In this document: piece after piece, positions 23,828-32,687 of the stretch
Numbering within the stretch: the stretch's first letter is position 1
Layout: every line of letters starts with the position of its first letter
Source: UBA5796 sp040752455
GTDB lineage: Bacteria; Chloroflexota; Anaerolineae; Anaerolineales; Villigracilaceae
Length of the DNA stretch: 64,000 nt
Reading direction: 5' to 3'
Assembly (NCBI GenBank): GCA_049324115.1
Contig: JBMOMN010000006.1
Coordinates: 88,730 to 152,729 of the forward strand
Position numbers and translations under genes: made by a program
The notes under the pieces: generated by a model
Seen by the model: the letters and a program-made list of their open reading frames with translations, nothing else
Told to the model about the DNA's origin: nothing
Database searches by the model: none

Positions 23828-24128
23828 AGGTTGTAATCTCTGCGAGGCGGCATCTCTTAATTAATAACCACGCTAAAAAATACCATTTTGCCTTTGAATT
23901 TGAATATGGTCTTAGTAAACCGTCATACAAATTCGCTTTAGTTGGAGATGCTAGATAAGCTGCAATGGTAGCTATTGCCTTTTCATCCGACCCTTCCTGA
24001 ATGAATTCAAGAATTGAACTATACCCGTGAGTATGTAAGAACCCAACGAATTCGTCAAAAAACATCCTGTTTTCTTTGACGATGGCTACCAATTCTTTCA
24101 AACGTAAATTGTACAGAACGAAATCCAT
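23736..24128 (-). pseudogene. N-terminal part of the frameshifted restriction endonuclease
   Basis: Begins MDFVLYNLRLKELVAIV at ATG 24128 and reads as a plausible helical N-terminal domain up to KWYFLAWLLI. After that the frame becomes basic and Cys-rich nonsense. The other frame continues sensibly with RDAASQRLQPLLGSV into the catalytic part. Either a real single-base indel that inactivates the enzyme, or a sequencing/assembly error. Confidence 0.65.
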
Positions 24129-24185
24129 GAAGATCCTCTTTTAGCAAGCCAACACCGGTCTAACATCGGGAGACGTTGGACTCCA

Positions 24186-27100
24186 TCACGGGTCGATGAC
24201 CAGGGTGGGGTCGCCCATGAGGGTCCAGCCGAGGAGCACGTCGAGCAGATCGGGATGGGACTGGGCCAGTTCGGATTTGGCCTCCTGCAAGGCCTGGCCG
24301 AGGCTCATGCCGGGGGCCGCCAGCCGGGGAGTCAACAGCCCGCCCAGCAGCGCCTCCGAGTCCGACCCGGTCAGGGTCGAAGCGCCCAACACCGCCGCCG
24401 CGCCCCTGTCTCCCGAAAACAGCAGGCTCTGGACCAGGTAGTTGTTGACCGGGTCCACGTAGTAGGTGTTCCAGCAGCCCCACTGCACCGCCACGAAAGG
24501 ACGCCCGGCATTCGTCAACCCGGAGGCATGGCCGGTGTTGAACAGGCCGCTGAAGGTCCAGGCCACCGGGCTGGAGTGGCCGGTAAAGGTCACCAGGGCC
24601 GTGCCCCGGTTCATCGCATCCAGCAGTTCCGTCCGGGCGGTTGCCACGCCCAGGTCGTCCAGGTGCAGGCTCTCCACCGTCCAGCCGTCGGGCATCCCGG
24701 CTGCCAGCCGCTGGCTGATCTTCTTGAACGAGACCACCCCGTCGTGCTGGTCGCTGGCGAAGACCGCCGTCCGCCCGTAATCCTTCGAGCCGTAGTCCAG
24801 GGTCTTCTGGACCATCAAATCCAGTTCGGCCGCGGTCCGCACCGGGAAGCGCCCGATCGCCAGGTCGGGCAGGTTATCCCCGTCCACGTCGGCATACAAG
24901 GGGTCGGCCGGGACGAATTTTGCGATGTCTCCGGTGGTGGCGTAGAGCGAGGGGATGAAGCTGATACTTCCCCGCCCCAGGTAGTCGTGGTAATCATACG
25001 TGTCGCCGCCCACCAGCAGGACGTATTCCGTCCCCAGGTTTGCGTGGGCGTAGGCAATGTAATCCTTGATCGCCTGCGGGTCGAAGATGCCGTAGGAGTA
25101 GCGGGCGTACAGGTCGTTCACGTCCACCACCCGGACGCTCAGGCCCTCGGACCGGCGCGCCTGCACCAGCGGTTCCAGGCCGGGGATGAAGTCGGGGTGG
25201 GCGATGACCAGGAAGCGGGCCGGACTCTTCAGGTCCGCTTCCCGCACCGGGACCGCCTCCAGCCGAGGGGCGTTCATCCGCCCCACGACCGTCACCAGGT
25301 AGGTATCCAGTTTGCCAGTCCCAATGAACGTGGCGCTATACGCACCACCCTCGGCCCGTACCGCAACCTTTGCCAGCCGCACCGGACCGTCCGCTCCCAG
25401 CCGGTAGACGACCACGTTCCGGCCCGGCAGGTCCGTCACCTTGAAGGCCCTGGCTTTGGCCGTGAAGGTCAACTTCCCGTCACGGGCGGCGAAGACCCGC
25501 CGGTAGGTCAGGCTGAAACGGTCGAGATTGACCATGTCCCATTGGACGCCGGTGTCGCCGGGCAGGCTCAGGGTCAGGGTGTTGCTCCCCTCCCGCAGGG
25601 TCCCGGCAGGCAGGCTGAGGCTCAGGGACTGCTCCACCAGCCCGTCGAACAGTTCGTCGGCCAGGGCTACCCCGTTCAGGCTGACCCGCAGGTGATGGTC
25701 GGGGGTTTGCGGCCAGTCCGTCACGCCCCAGACCACCAGTTCCAGCCCGGCGGAGGCGTTCGGGTCGGCCAGCCCGTCCACTTCGAAGTCGAAATCCCAG
25801 CTTTTCGGGGTGGTATAGGCCAGCATCGAAGTGTCGTACCAGGCGTCCTCGCCGGGGGCGTAGTTGGCGTAGGCTTTCGGGTTGTCCACCACCAGGGTCT
25901 CGCTGTAGGCCAGCGGCGGGCGGATTTTCTTGGAGGGCGCTGTCGTATCCACCGCCACCGCCGGGCTGCCTTCCCGGCTGACTTGCAGGGTGTAGACGTT
26001 GGTGTCGGTGTAGAGCGTGTCGAGGGCTTCGCCGTAGAATTCGATGGAACTGCCCGGCCCGAAGACGCCCTTGCCGATGAAGCGGATCGGCACGACCTTC
26101 CCCCGGCTGCTCAGGCGGATGCGGTCGGTCCGCACCCCGGCCAGGTCCAGCCCGGCGCGGCGCAGGGCTTCGTAGCCGACCCGGTAGAGGCCGGTCCGGT
26201 CCACCTTGAGGGCCAGGCGGGTGGGGTCGCCGGGGGTGACGGCCAGGTCGGGATTGGCGTAGCGGGACCCGGAACGGACGGCGGCCCAATCTATTTTGCC
26301 GCTGTCCAGCCGGTCGCCGTAGTCCCGGCCCTGGGCGAACGGGCCGTGCAGCCTCGTCCCGCCCAGCACGCTGACGTCCTCGATGTAGAAGCTCTCCCCG
26401 TCCGTTTCGGCGCTGAAGCTGTAGTTCTGGCGGTCGAGCGAATCGGTCACAGTCGAGGGGATCAGTTCATCGTTGAGTTGGAGCCGTTCGCCGTCTGTTT
26501 CCGTGTAGAGGTTGAAGCCGACGTTCCCGCTCTCGGTCATGGTTGACCAGTCGAAGGTCACGCTGCGTCCGCTGCGCTCCGCCCGGAAGTACGAGACCGT
26601 GACCGGGGTGGGCACGCCCCCTTCACCGGCAAAAAAGTCGCTGAAGCTCGTGAAGCCCGTCCCGGTGACGGTGGCGGCGGTGGAGGAGGACGAGGCCGGG
26701 TTGCTCCAGGTGGAGGGGCTGTATTTCTGGACGATCAGGTTGTTCGTGTCCGGCGAGCCGACCAGGTCGCCGGGGACGAAGGTCAGGGTGATGTCGTAGT
26801 TGCCGGTGGCCAGGCCGCCGGCGGGTGTCAGGGTCCAGTAGCGGCTGACGTATTTGTCCCCGATGTCGGCCGAGATGAATTCGGGATGGCGGCTGGGGGT
26901 GGTGCTGGCGGTGAGCGTCCCGGCGACCGTCACGTTGAAATTGGCCAGTTCGGCCGGGGTGTAGTTGGACGCATCCCCGATCTCGAATTTGAAAGCCTGG
27001 GAGGTTCCGCTGCCGAAGGCTTTCTGCAAGTTGCCATGCACATACTTCCCCGCTCCCGCCCCGGAGACCGAGCCGCCGCTCCCCAAAATCAGCGTGTTCG

Positions 27101-30100
27101 CCCCGGTTACGAGCTTGCCGTCCGTGAATGTAAGCACGCCGTTGACGGTCTGGCCCGCTGCGAGGCTAACGCCGCCGGCATTGTCGAGGGTGAGGTTGTT
27201 GAAAGTCGTGGAACTGGAGCCGCCGAGGGTTTGGGTTGAGGAGCCATTGAAGGTAACTGTACTCGTGCCCGGCGTGAACGTGCCGCTGTTGTCCCAGTTA
27301 CCGCCGACTTCGACGGCATTTGTAGTCACTGTCAACATGCTGCCCGGGCCGATCTGGAAATCCTGGGCGATTAAAATCTGGCCTGTATAACTGCCACCCG
27401 GATTCAAGGAGACTGTCCCGGCTCCCGCAGCGCCAATGGATAGATCGCCCTGCACGGTCAACGCCGTGGATCCCGTGGGTGTACGGGACCATAGGCCGGA
27501 AGCGCTTTCGAATGAGAGATTGCCATAAGTCCGTCCGGCGAGGGAAAGCGGTGGATTTAACGCTGTACTGCCCCGATAGATGAAATTGCTGGCCGCATCC
27601 AGGGTTGCATGGTTCAGGGGCGTTGCAACGCTGGAAAGGGTATTGTGAATATATGTGCCTCCTGCGGCAACCGCCCATGATGCAGGATCCGAGATCGAAA
27701 GGGTCCCCTGGTTGAGAAGCGTGCCGGAAACCGCCAGGTCGGTGCCTGCGCCATCTGCTACGGTAAAAATGACGCCGCTGCCGAGCGTGACCTGCCCGCC
27801 TGCGTCAATCGTGGCCTGGTCCACCGTCAGGTTGGCGTCAAGCGTCAGCGTGTGCCCGCCCTGGACCTGGATGGCCCCGTTGCCGGAGACCGGCCAGCAG
27901 CCTGCGGCCGACCAGTCCAGGCCGCCGTTGGACGAGACCTCCCAGGCGGCATTGTCGGTCCACGACCCCGACGAGGCGGAGCGGTAGAGGCTGGTGTCCG
28001 CCGCGCATTGGGTCGCGGCGAAGACGCAGCTCGACTTGCCCCCGGCGTTGACGGCGCAGACGGCGTAAGCCTCCGTGCCGCTGGCGGTGTTGTCGGTATA
28101 GCTCAGGCGGGCGTCGGCAGCGCCGTAGGCCGGGGGATTGACCGTGGCGATCCGGTTGGATTCGTCCGGGGTGAAGGGAGACGCGGCGCTGCGGTGGACG
28201 GTGTAGGATGTGGGGACTTCGCGTCCGCCGCCGGTATCCATCGAAACCAGGTCCCAGGCCAGGGTCACGCCCGAAGCGTCGAATTGGGCCGCGGGGGAGG
28301 CCGGAGCGGCCGGGGTTTCGATTTTATCCTGTTCGAGCAGGACCACGCCCCAGGTCGGGTTGACCGAAACGGTCACCGCGCCGCTTGTCACAGTGTAGGT
28401 TCCGCCATCAATCACGTTCAACAGGACCGTCCCATTCGTCAAATTGTAGGGCGCGGCATCCAGGCCGTTGAGCGTCACCGAATGGGAAACGCCGTCCCGG
28501 TTGAGCAGGATGATGGCGGTTTGGCTGGCGTTGGTGCGGGCAAAGCCGTAAATTTTATTGGCGTCGTCAATCACAAGCCCGTGCTGCGCGTCGCCGTCCT
28601 GCAAGGCGCGATAGCTGTTGCGGATGCTGGACATCTGGCGCACGAAATCTTGCAGGGCGGTGTCGGCGCTGAAGTCGCCGGGGGTGTCGTCCCAGGGGAA
28701 GGGGGCGCGGTTGTAGGGGTCGTCTTCGTACTTGCCGCCGCTGAAGACCCCGTCCTGGCTCAGGCCCATTTCGTCGCCGTAGTACAGGGTCGGCGCGCCG
28801 GCGTAGGTAAAGGCGAACAACCAGAGTTCCTTCATGCGCTGGACGGCAGCGGGATCGTTATCGTTGTTGATCTTCTTCAACAGGAAGCGCAGCCGGTTGG
28901 TGTCGTGCGAGCCGCCCAGGTTCATCATCGCCTTCCAGGCCGCCGGGGGGTAATCCTCCTGGATCGAGCGCAGGCGGGCGTTGAACTGTGACGGGGAAAT
29001 GTAAGCGATCGAGCCGCTCGAACTGCCCGAATTGCTGTCGTTGTCCTCGAAGACCGTCCCGCCGGCGCAGCCGTCGCCGCTGCAGCCGGTGAAGAGCCAG
29101 CTCAAGACCGCCGAACGGTAGCGGTAGTTCATCACGCTGTCCCATTCGCTGCCGAGCAGCCAGGCCGAGGCATCGCCCCATTCTTCGCCGAGGGTGATGC
29201 TCGAGGCGTCCACCGCCCGCGTCGCCGAACGGAAGCCCTCCCAATAATCGTTGGACGGATCGTTGGCCAGACCCGGATCCACGTCCCCGCCGACGTCGAA
29301 TCGCCACCCGGAGGCTCCCTGCCCGATCCAATACGGACCGACGGAACTGCTCCCGTTATCCCAGATCAGGTTCCGCACTGCGGCGCTGTTGGCTTGCAGC
29401 TTCGGCAGGGACGAATAGCCGTACCAGGCTTCGTAAGTTTGCAGGGCGTCGCCCGCGCCGTTGGCGCATTGGTCCGGCGAGGGGTTCGACCCGGCCGGGA
29501 AGTAGTACCAGCCATAATACGGCGAAGCCCCGGCCTCGCAGGCCCCGCTGTTGTCGTCCGCGCCGATGCCGCCGGGGGAGGTCAGCGCCCCGGAACTGTC
29601 GTAACGGCTGTACATGTCGAAATAAGTGCTGTCGGATGAGGTGTGGTTGAAGACCCCGTCCAGGACGAGCTTGATATTGTGGGCCTCGGCCGCGGCCGCC
29701 AGGGCCTGGAAATCGGACAGGGAGCCGAAATCGGGATCAATCGTCAGGTAATCGGCGGTGTCGTATTTGTGGTTCGATGGCGAGCGGAAGATGGGGTTGA
29801 GGTAGAGCACCGAGACGCCCAACTGGTCGAAATACCCGGCGTTGATCTTCCCGGTGATGCCCGCCAGGTCGCCGCCGTAGAAGTTCTGGCTGTACACACC
29901 GGGGCAGGCCGCGCTGCGCGGGTCGCAGACGGCCGTGTTCCAGTCCGTTCCGCCGGAGCGCACCACCGTCCCGCCGGACTGGTCGTAGAAGAAGCGCCCC
30001 GCGGCCGGGTCGTTGGACGGGTCGCCGTCCCGGAAGCGGTCGGGGAAGATCTGGTAGACGACGCCGCGCTGGAACCATTCGGGGACGGTGAAGGCGGAGT

Positions 30101-31025
30101 CGTAGACGGTAAGCTGGTAAGAATTGTTGTAGGCCGTGGTCTGATTTGATTCTGCTGCCCCGTAGCCGCCGCCGTAGAATTTGGGATCGTCGTCGCGGTA
30201 GAAAGCCGTCGCGGTCCCGTCTGTGGCCTTGAACACGTAATAAAAGATGTTGGTGTCCGCCCCGACAGCCAGGTCGTACTTCCAGAATGTCACGCCGCCC
30301 AGGGTGGCGTCGCTGGCGTGGCCGTCGAAGGTCAAATCGGCAATCGTCTCGGTATTGGTGCGGTCATTCCACAACCGGACAGCTGGAACGCTTGACAGAT
30401 CATCCATGCAAGTGCGGAAGCGCAATGTGACAGTCGCGCCGGTCGTTACCGGGCCGGTGGGATTGCGGTAATCGGTGGAAAACGAATCGTGCAAAAGGCC
30501 GTTCCAGTAAACTTCGTTATTGCTTTGAGATGCACCGTTGCACGTACCGCTGGCGGCATCCACCACCAGTTTGCCGTTCCCGGCTCCCTGCCAGTATTCG
30601 GTGCTATCGGTGGTGTCCGTGCAATAGACAGTGAATTCATGCAGGCCGACAGAGGGTGTGATAGTTCCTTTGTATTCATCGTTATTGCCAATATCCGTGT
30701 TGTAAGTCATTGGCGTGTCGGTCGCCGTCCCCCACGTCCCGCCAAAATAGGGCACGGGCGCCCAATGCAGGGTGCAGGTGATGTTGACGCCCTGTCCGGC
30801 TGGCTCGGTCACTCCGGCTTTGTAAACCTGCACGTACACGTCAAAACTGCTGCCAACCGTGATGGTGCTGGTCAAGCCACCGGTCGGCCACATATTCCCG
30901 ACCCAGCCCAGGGCGGCTAATGGCCGTCCCTCCCCCGCCGCCCCTCCCGGCTGGACGGACAAAAAAAGCAGCCCCAAAACGGCCACGACCAGGAGGGATA
31001 ACCGAAGCGTATTCTTTGTGTTCAT
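24186..31025 (-). CDS. Giant secreted GH13 alpha-amylase fused to a C25 (gingipain-type) peptidase
   Basis: A 2279-residue exported protein with a signal peptide (hydrophobic core LSLLVVAVLGLLFLSV). After two N-terminal beta-sandwich modules (about 40-310), a GH13 domain runs from about 315 to 890. It has region I LDGVFNHT, region II GWRFDVGGD (nucleophile Asp577), region III LGEEW (Glu614) and region IV GGSHDTNR, so all three catalytic acids are present. Next come an Fn3-like domain, a long Gly/Thr/Ser-rich beta-helix region (about 1010-1500) and further beta modules. The last 390 residues are a C25 peptidase with VLLVGGDTYDY, catalytic His2150 in FTGHSSPVAW and Cys2184 in QWGCWNTYY, and the terminal GWTLMGDPTLVI segment. 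ATG 31025 is preferred to GTG 31034. Probably degrades alpha-glucans outside the cell; the protease may process itself or other proteins. Confidence 0.87.
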   Translation of the reverse strand: MNTKNTLRLSLLVVAVLGLLFLSVQPGGAAGEGRPLAALGWVGNMWPTGGLTSTITVGSSFDVYVQVYKAGVTEPAGQGVNITCTLHWAPVPYFGGTWGTATDTPMTYNTDIGNNDEYKGTITPSVGLHEFTVYCTDTTDSTEYWQGAGNGKLVVDAASGTCNGASQSNNEVYWNGLLHDSFSTDYRNPTGPVTTGATVTLRFRTCMDDLSSVPAVRLWNDRTNTETIADLTFDGHASDATLGGVTFWKYDLAVGADTNIFYYVFKATDGTATAFYRDDDPKFYGGGYGAAESNQTTAYNNSYQLTVYDSAFTVPEWFQRGVVYQIFPDRFRDGDPSNDPAAGRFFYDQSGGTVVRSGGTDWNTAVCDPRSAACPGVYSQNFYGGDLAGITGKINAGYFDQLGVSVLYLNPIFRSPSNHKYDTADYLTIDPDFGSLSDFQALAAAAEAHNIKLVLDGVFNHTSSDSTYFDMYSRYDSSGALTSPGGIGADDNSGACEAGASPYYGWYYFPAGSNPSPDQCANGAGDALQTYEAWYGYSSLPKLQANSAAVRNLIWDNGSSSVGPYWIGQGASGWRFDVGGDVDPGLANDPSNDYWEGFRSATRAVDASSITLGEEWGDASAWLLGSEWDSVMNYRYRSAVLSWLFTGCSGDGCAGGTVFEDNDSNSGSSSGSIAYISPSQFNARLRSIQEDYPPAAWKAMMNLGGSHDTNRLRFLLKKINNDNDPAAVQRMKELWLFAFTYAGAPTLYYGDEMGLSQDGVFSGGKYEDDPYNRAPFPWDDTPGDFSADTALQDFVRQMSSIRNSYRALQDGDAQHGLVIDDANKIYGFARTNASQTAIILLNRDGVSHSVTLNGLDAAPYNLTNGTVLLNVIDGGTYTVTSGAVTVSVNPTWGVVLLEQDKIETPAAPASPAAQFDASGVTLAWDLVSMDTGGGREVPTSYTVHRSAASPFTPDESNRIATVNPPAYGAADARLSYTDNTASGTEAYAVCAVNAGGKSSCVFAATQCAADTSLYRSASSGSWTDNAAWEVSSNGGLDWSAAGCWPVSGNGAIQVQGGHTLTLDANLTVDQATIDAGGQVTLGSGVIFTVADGAGTDLAVSGTLLNQGTLSISDPASWAVAAGGTYIHNTLSSVATPLNHATLDAASNFIYRGSTALNPPLSLAGRTYGNLSFESASGLWSRTPTGSTALTVQGDLSIGAAGAGTVSLNPGGSYTGQILIAQDFQIGPGSMLTVTTNAVEVGGNWDNSGTFTPGTSTVTFNGSSTQTLGGSSSTTFNNLTLDNAGGVSLAAGQTVNGVLTFTDGKLVTGANTLILGSGGSVSGAGAGKYVHGNLQKAFGSGTSQAFKFEIGDASNYTPAELANFNVTVAGTLTASTTPSRHPEFISADIGDKYVSRYWTLTPAGGLATGNYDITLTFVPGDLVGSPDTNNLIVQKYSPSTWSNPASSSSTAATVTGTGFTSFSDFFAGEGGVPTPVTVSYFRAERSGRSVTFDWSTMTESGNVGFNLYTETDGERLQLNDELIPSTVTDSLDRQNYSFSAETDGESFYIEDVSVLGGTRLHGPFAQGRDYGDRLDSGKIDWAAVRSGSRYANPDLAVTPGDPTRLALKVDRTGLYRVGYEALRRAGLDLAGVRTDRIRLSSRGKVVPIRFIGKGVFGPGSSIEFYGEALDTLYTDTNVYTLQVSREGSPAVAVDTTAPSKKIRPPLAYSETLVVDNPKAYANYAPGEDAWYDTSMLAYTTPKSWDFDFEVDGLADPNASAGLELVVWGVTDWPQTPDHHLRVSLNGVALADELFDGLVEQSLSLSLPAGTLREGSNTLTLSLPGDTGVQWDMVNLDRFSLTYRRVFAARDGKLTFTAKARAFKVTDLPGRNVVVYRLGADGPVRLAKVAVRAEGGAYSATFIGTGKLDTYLVTVVGRMNAPRLEAVPVREADLKSPARFLVIAHPDFIPGLEPLVQARRSEGLSVRVVDVNDLYARYSYGIFDPQAIKDYIAYAHANLGTEYVLLVGGDTYDYHDYLGRGSISFIPSLYATTGDIAKFVPADPLYADVDGDNLPDLAIGRFPVRTAAELDLMVQKTLDYGSKDYGRTAVFASDQHDGVVSFKKISQRLAAGMPDGWTVESLHLDDLGVATARTELLDAMNRGTALVTFTGHSSPVAWTFSGLFNTGHASGLTNAGRPFVAVQWGCWNTYYVDPVNNYLVQSLLFSGDRGAAAVLGASTLTGSDSEALLGGLLTPRLAAPGMSLGQALQEAKSELAQSHPDLLDVLLGWTLMGDPTLVIDP

Positions 31026-31129
31026 GCTTTCCACCGCCTTATGGATTGTGTTGTGAACGATGTTTTGCGTAAAAATATTTAACCAAAAAGTATCCAGGAA
31101 ATCCGTTCACCCCGAAGGATGAAGACCAG

Positions 31130-31412
31130 TACGGCAAGATTTATCTTGCCCCACGAAGGCAACATGAATGTTGCGGTACTTTTATTTTCATATCAGTGAC
31201 ACGAAGGCTCTCAAAGGGAGAAAAGGAGCACCGTCGGACGCGTTTTTCCTTCGTTGACTCCCTGGCACCGCCCGCCATTACAATCCCCGTAGCAGAGCGG
31301 AGAGGGAGGGCAGGTGTCGTGTTCCTTCGTGTTTCAAAGGTTTCCCAGTAAAAACGGGAGAGATGATTTATCCTGCTCCCCGGAGGAAACATGAATGTTG
31401 CGGTATTTTTTA
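31130..31412. repeat. Dispersed repeat family R1, copy C, with its own insertion
   Basis: Reads in the opposite orientation to copy A. It is bordered by the hairpin-forming phrases ggcaagatttatcttgcc and gcaacatgaatgttgc. Relative to copies A and B it has an extra segment of about 60 bases (around 31267-31330) between the gaaggaacac and gtcaacgaagg parts. Where copy A carries the 128-bp element, this copy shows the empty site. The rest of the 31026-31424 gap holds nothing I can identify. Confidence 0.8.
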
Positions 31413-31424
31413 TTTTACTATCCA

Positions 31425-32621
31425 TCACCGGCTCGCAGGCCGGACCTTTTGGGCCAGCACGGCCAGGGTGCGGAGCGCATCCTTGAAAATGCCCCACCAG
31501 CGGAGCACGTACCAGAGCGGCAAAGCCCGGGAAGTATCCAGCCCGTAGCGCCAGCGCATGTAAGCCGGAGTTGGGAAGGCCAGCGCCAGGGCCAGCCTGA
31601 ACCGCCCATAGGCGTTCAACGAGAGCAGCTTCCGGCCTTCGAGCAGGATGTGGGTCGCGGGGCGCTCCTGCTTCATGGCGACCAGGTCGCGGTAGTGGTC
31701 GGGGCTGGCGGCCAGGGCAGCCCGCACACCTTCGGGGACGGGGGTGGCGAAATAAGCCACAGTTTGGGCCAGGGCGGCTTCCAGCGCCGAACCCCACTCG
31801 AACTTGCGGGCCTGCGACAGGAGCAGCTCCCAGTCCAGGCGGTCGCGGTAATGGCGGATGAGCAGGTCCAGGTCGCGGAACCAGCGCAAAGGGGCAGTTT
31901 CCCCGCCGTGCTGCAACATGGCGTGGGCTGCGGCGTAGAGCACCTGGGCCGTGGGCGTCAGGATCAAGACCCGCCCGAACCCGGCCCGGGACGACTTCAA
32001 GGCTTCGGTCTGCTGCCAGAACCAGTCCACCGGGACGGCGTAGGTGAAGGTCCGGTCGGCGACCAGGCTGTGGTGCAGTTCGAGCGTCACCGGCTGCGGC
32101 CCGGCCCGGCGCAGGCAGACTTCGTGGTTGAGCAGGTCCCGCAGGCCGGGGGCGGCTTCCGGGACGGCGTCCACGAAGCCCTGCGACCTGGCGATCCGTA
32201 CCGCTTCGGCCAGCTTGAGGCGCGGCGCCAGCAGGTCGGCGTCGCCCATCGGACGCAGGCCGGGGTCGGGATAGATCGTCAGGGCGTAGCAGGCCCCTTT
32301 GAGGAGCACGACCGGTATCCCGGCCCGGTGGAAGAGCGGCAGCAGGTTCGCCAGTTCGGAGAAGATGGCCTGGTTCCGAATCCGGGTGGCGGCGTAGGTG
32401 AGGCGCAGGAAATCCCGGGTCGAGGCCGGGACGGACGATCCGCTCCCGGAGCGGGACAACGTCCAATATAGGAGCGGCCCGACGCCTTCGGCGTGCGCCC
32501 GTTTCGACAGGGCCTCCCAGTCCCCGGCGGAGAAGGACTCCAGCCCGGCTTCGGCAGAGCGGCCCGAGAGGATCAGGCCGAGGGTGTGGTTAGCGATGTT
32601 TGGCAATTTGGGGTCTACCAT
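31425..32621 (-). CDS. Uncharacterised nucleotidyltransferase (PF14907 type)
   Basis: A protein of about 398 residues with the minimal nucleotidyltransferase fold: IPVVLLKGACYALTIYPDPG followed by RPMGDADLL, where the paired Asp bind metal. PF14907 proteins occur in exopolysaccharide and RiPP clusters; their substrates are unknown. It is the last gene of the polysaccharide locus in this window and lies 9.5 kb from the lasso genes. The start is set at ATG 32621 because the upstream in-frame part is encoded by the R1 repeat fragment. Confidence 0.82.
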   Translation of the reverse strand: MVDPKLPNIANHTLGLILSGRSAEAGLESFSAGDWEALSKRAHAEGVGPLLYWTLSRSGSGSSVPASTRDFLRLTYAATRIRNQAIFSELANLLPLFHRAGIPVVLLKGACYALTIYPDPGLRPMGDADLLAPRLKLAEAVRIARSQGFVDAVPEAAPGLRDLLNHEVCLRRAGPQPVTLELHHSLVADRTFTYAVPVDWFWQQTEALKSSRAGFGRVLILTPTAQVLYAAAHAMLQHGGETAPLRWFRDLDLLIRHYRDRLDWELLLSQARKFEWGSALEAALAQTVAYFATPVPEGVRAALAASPDHYRDLVAMKQERPATHILLEGRKLLSLNAYGRFRLALALAFPTPAYMRWRYGLDTSRALPLWYVLRWWGIFKDALRTLAVLAQKVRPASR

Positions 32622-32624
32622 TTT

Positions 32625-32687
32625 TAACGGGAAAACCCTTTTGAAACACAAAGGAACACGAAGGTAACGAAGGAAAAACGAAGGTTT
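32625..32687. repeat. Dispersed repeat family R1, fragment D
   Basis: Contains tttttaacgggaaaaccc, TTTGAAACACAAAGGAACAC and gaaggtaacgaagg, the left part of R1. It fills the gap between the DegT and nucleotidyltransferase genes and alters the apparent 5' end of the latter. Confidence 0.75.

Noticed and set aside
24255..26546. Long plus-strand open frame of 763 codons
   Set aside because: It lies antisense to the GH13-C25 gene and has the Gly/Arg/Pro/Gln-rich composition of a shadow frame in GC-rich DNA.
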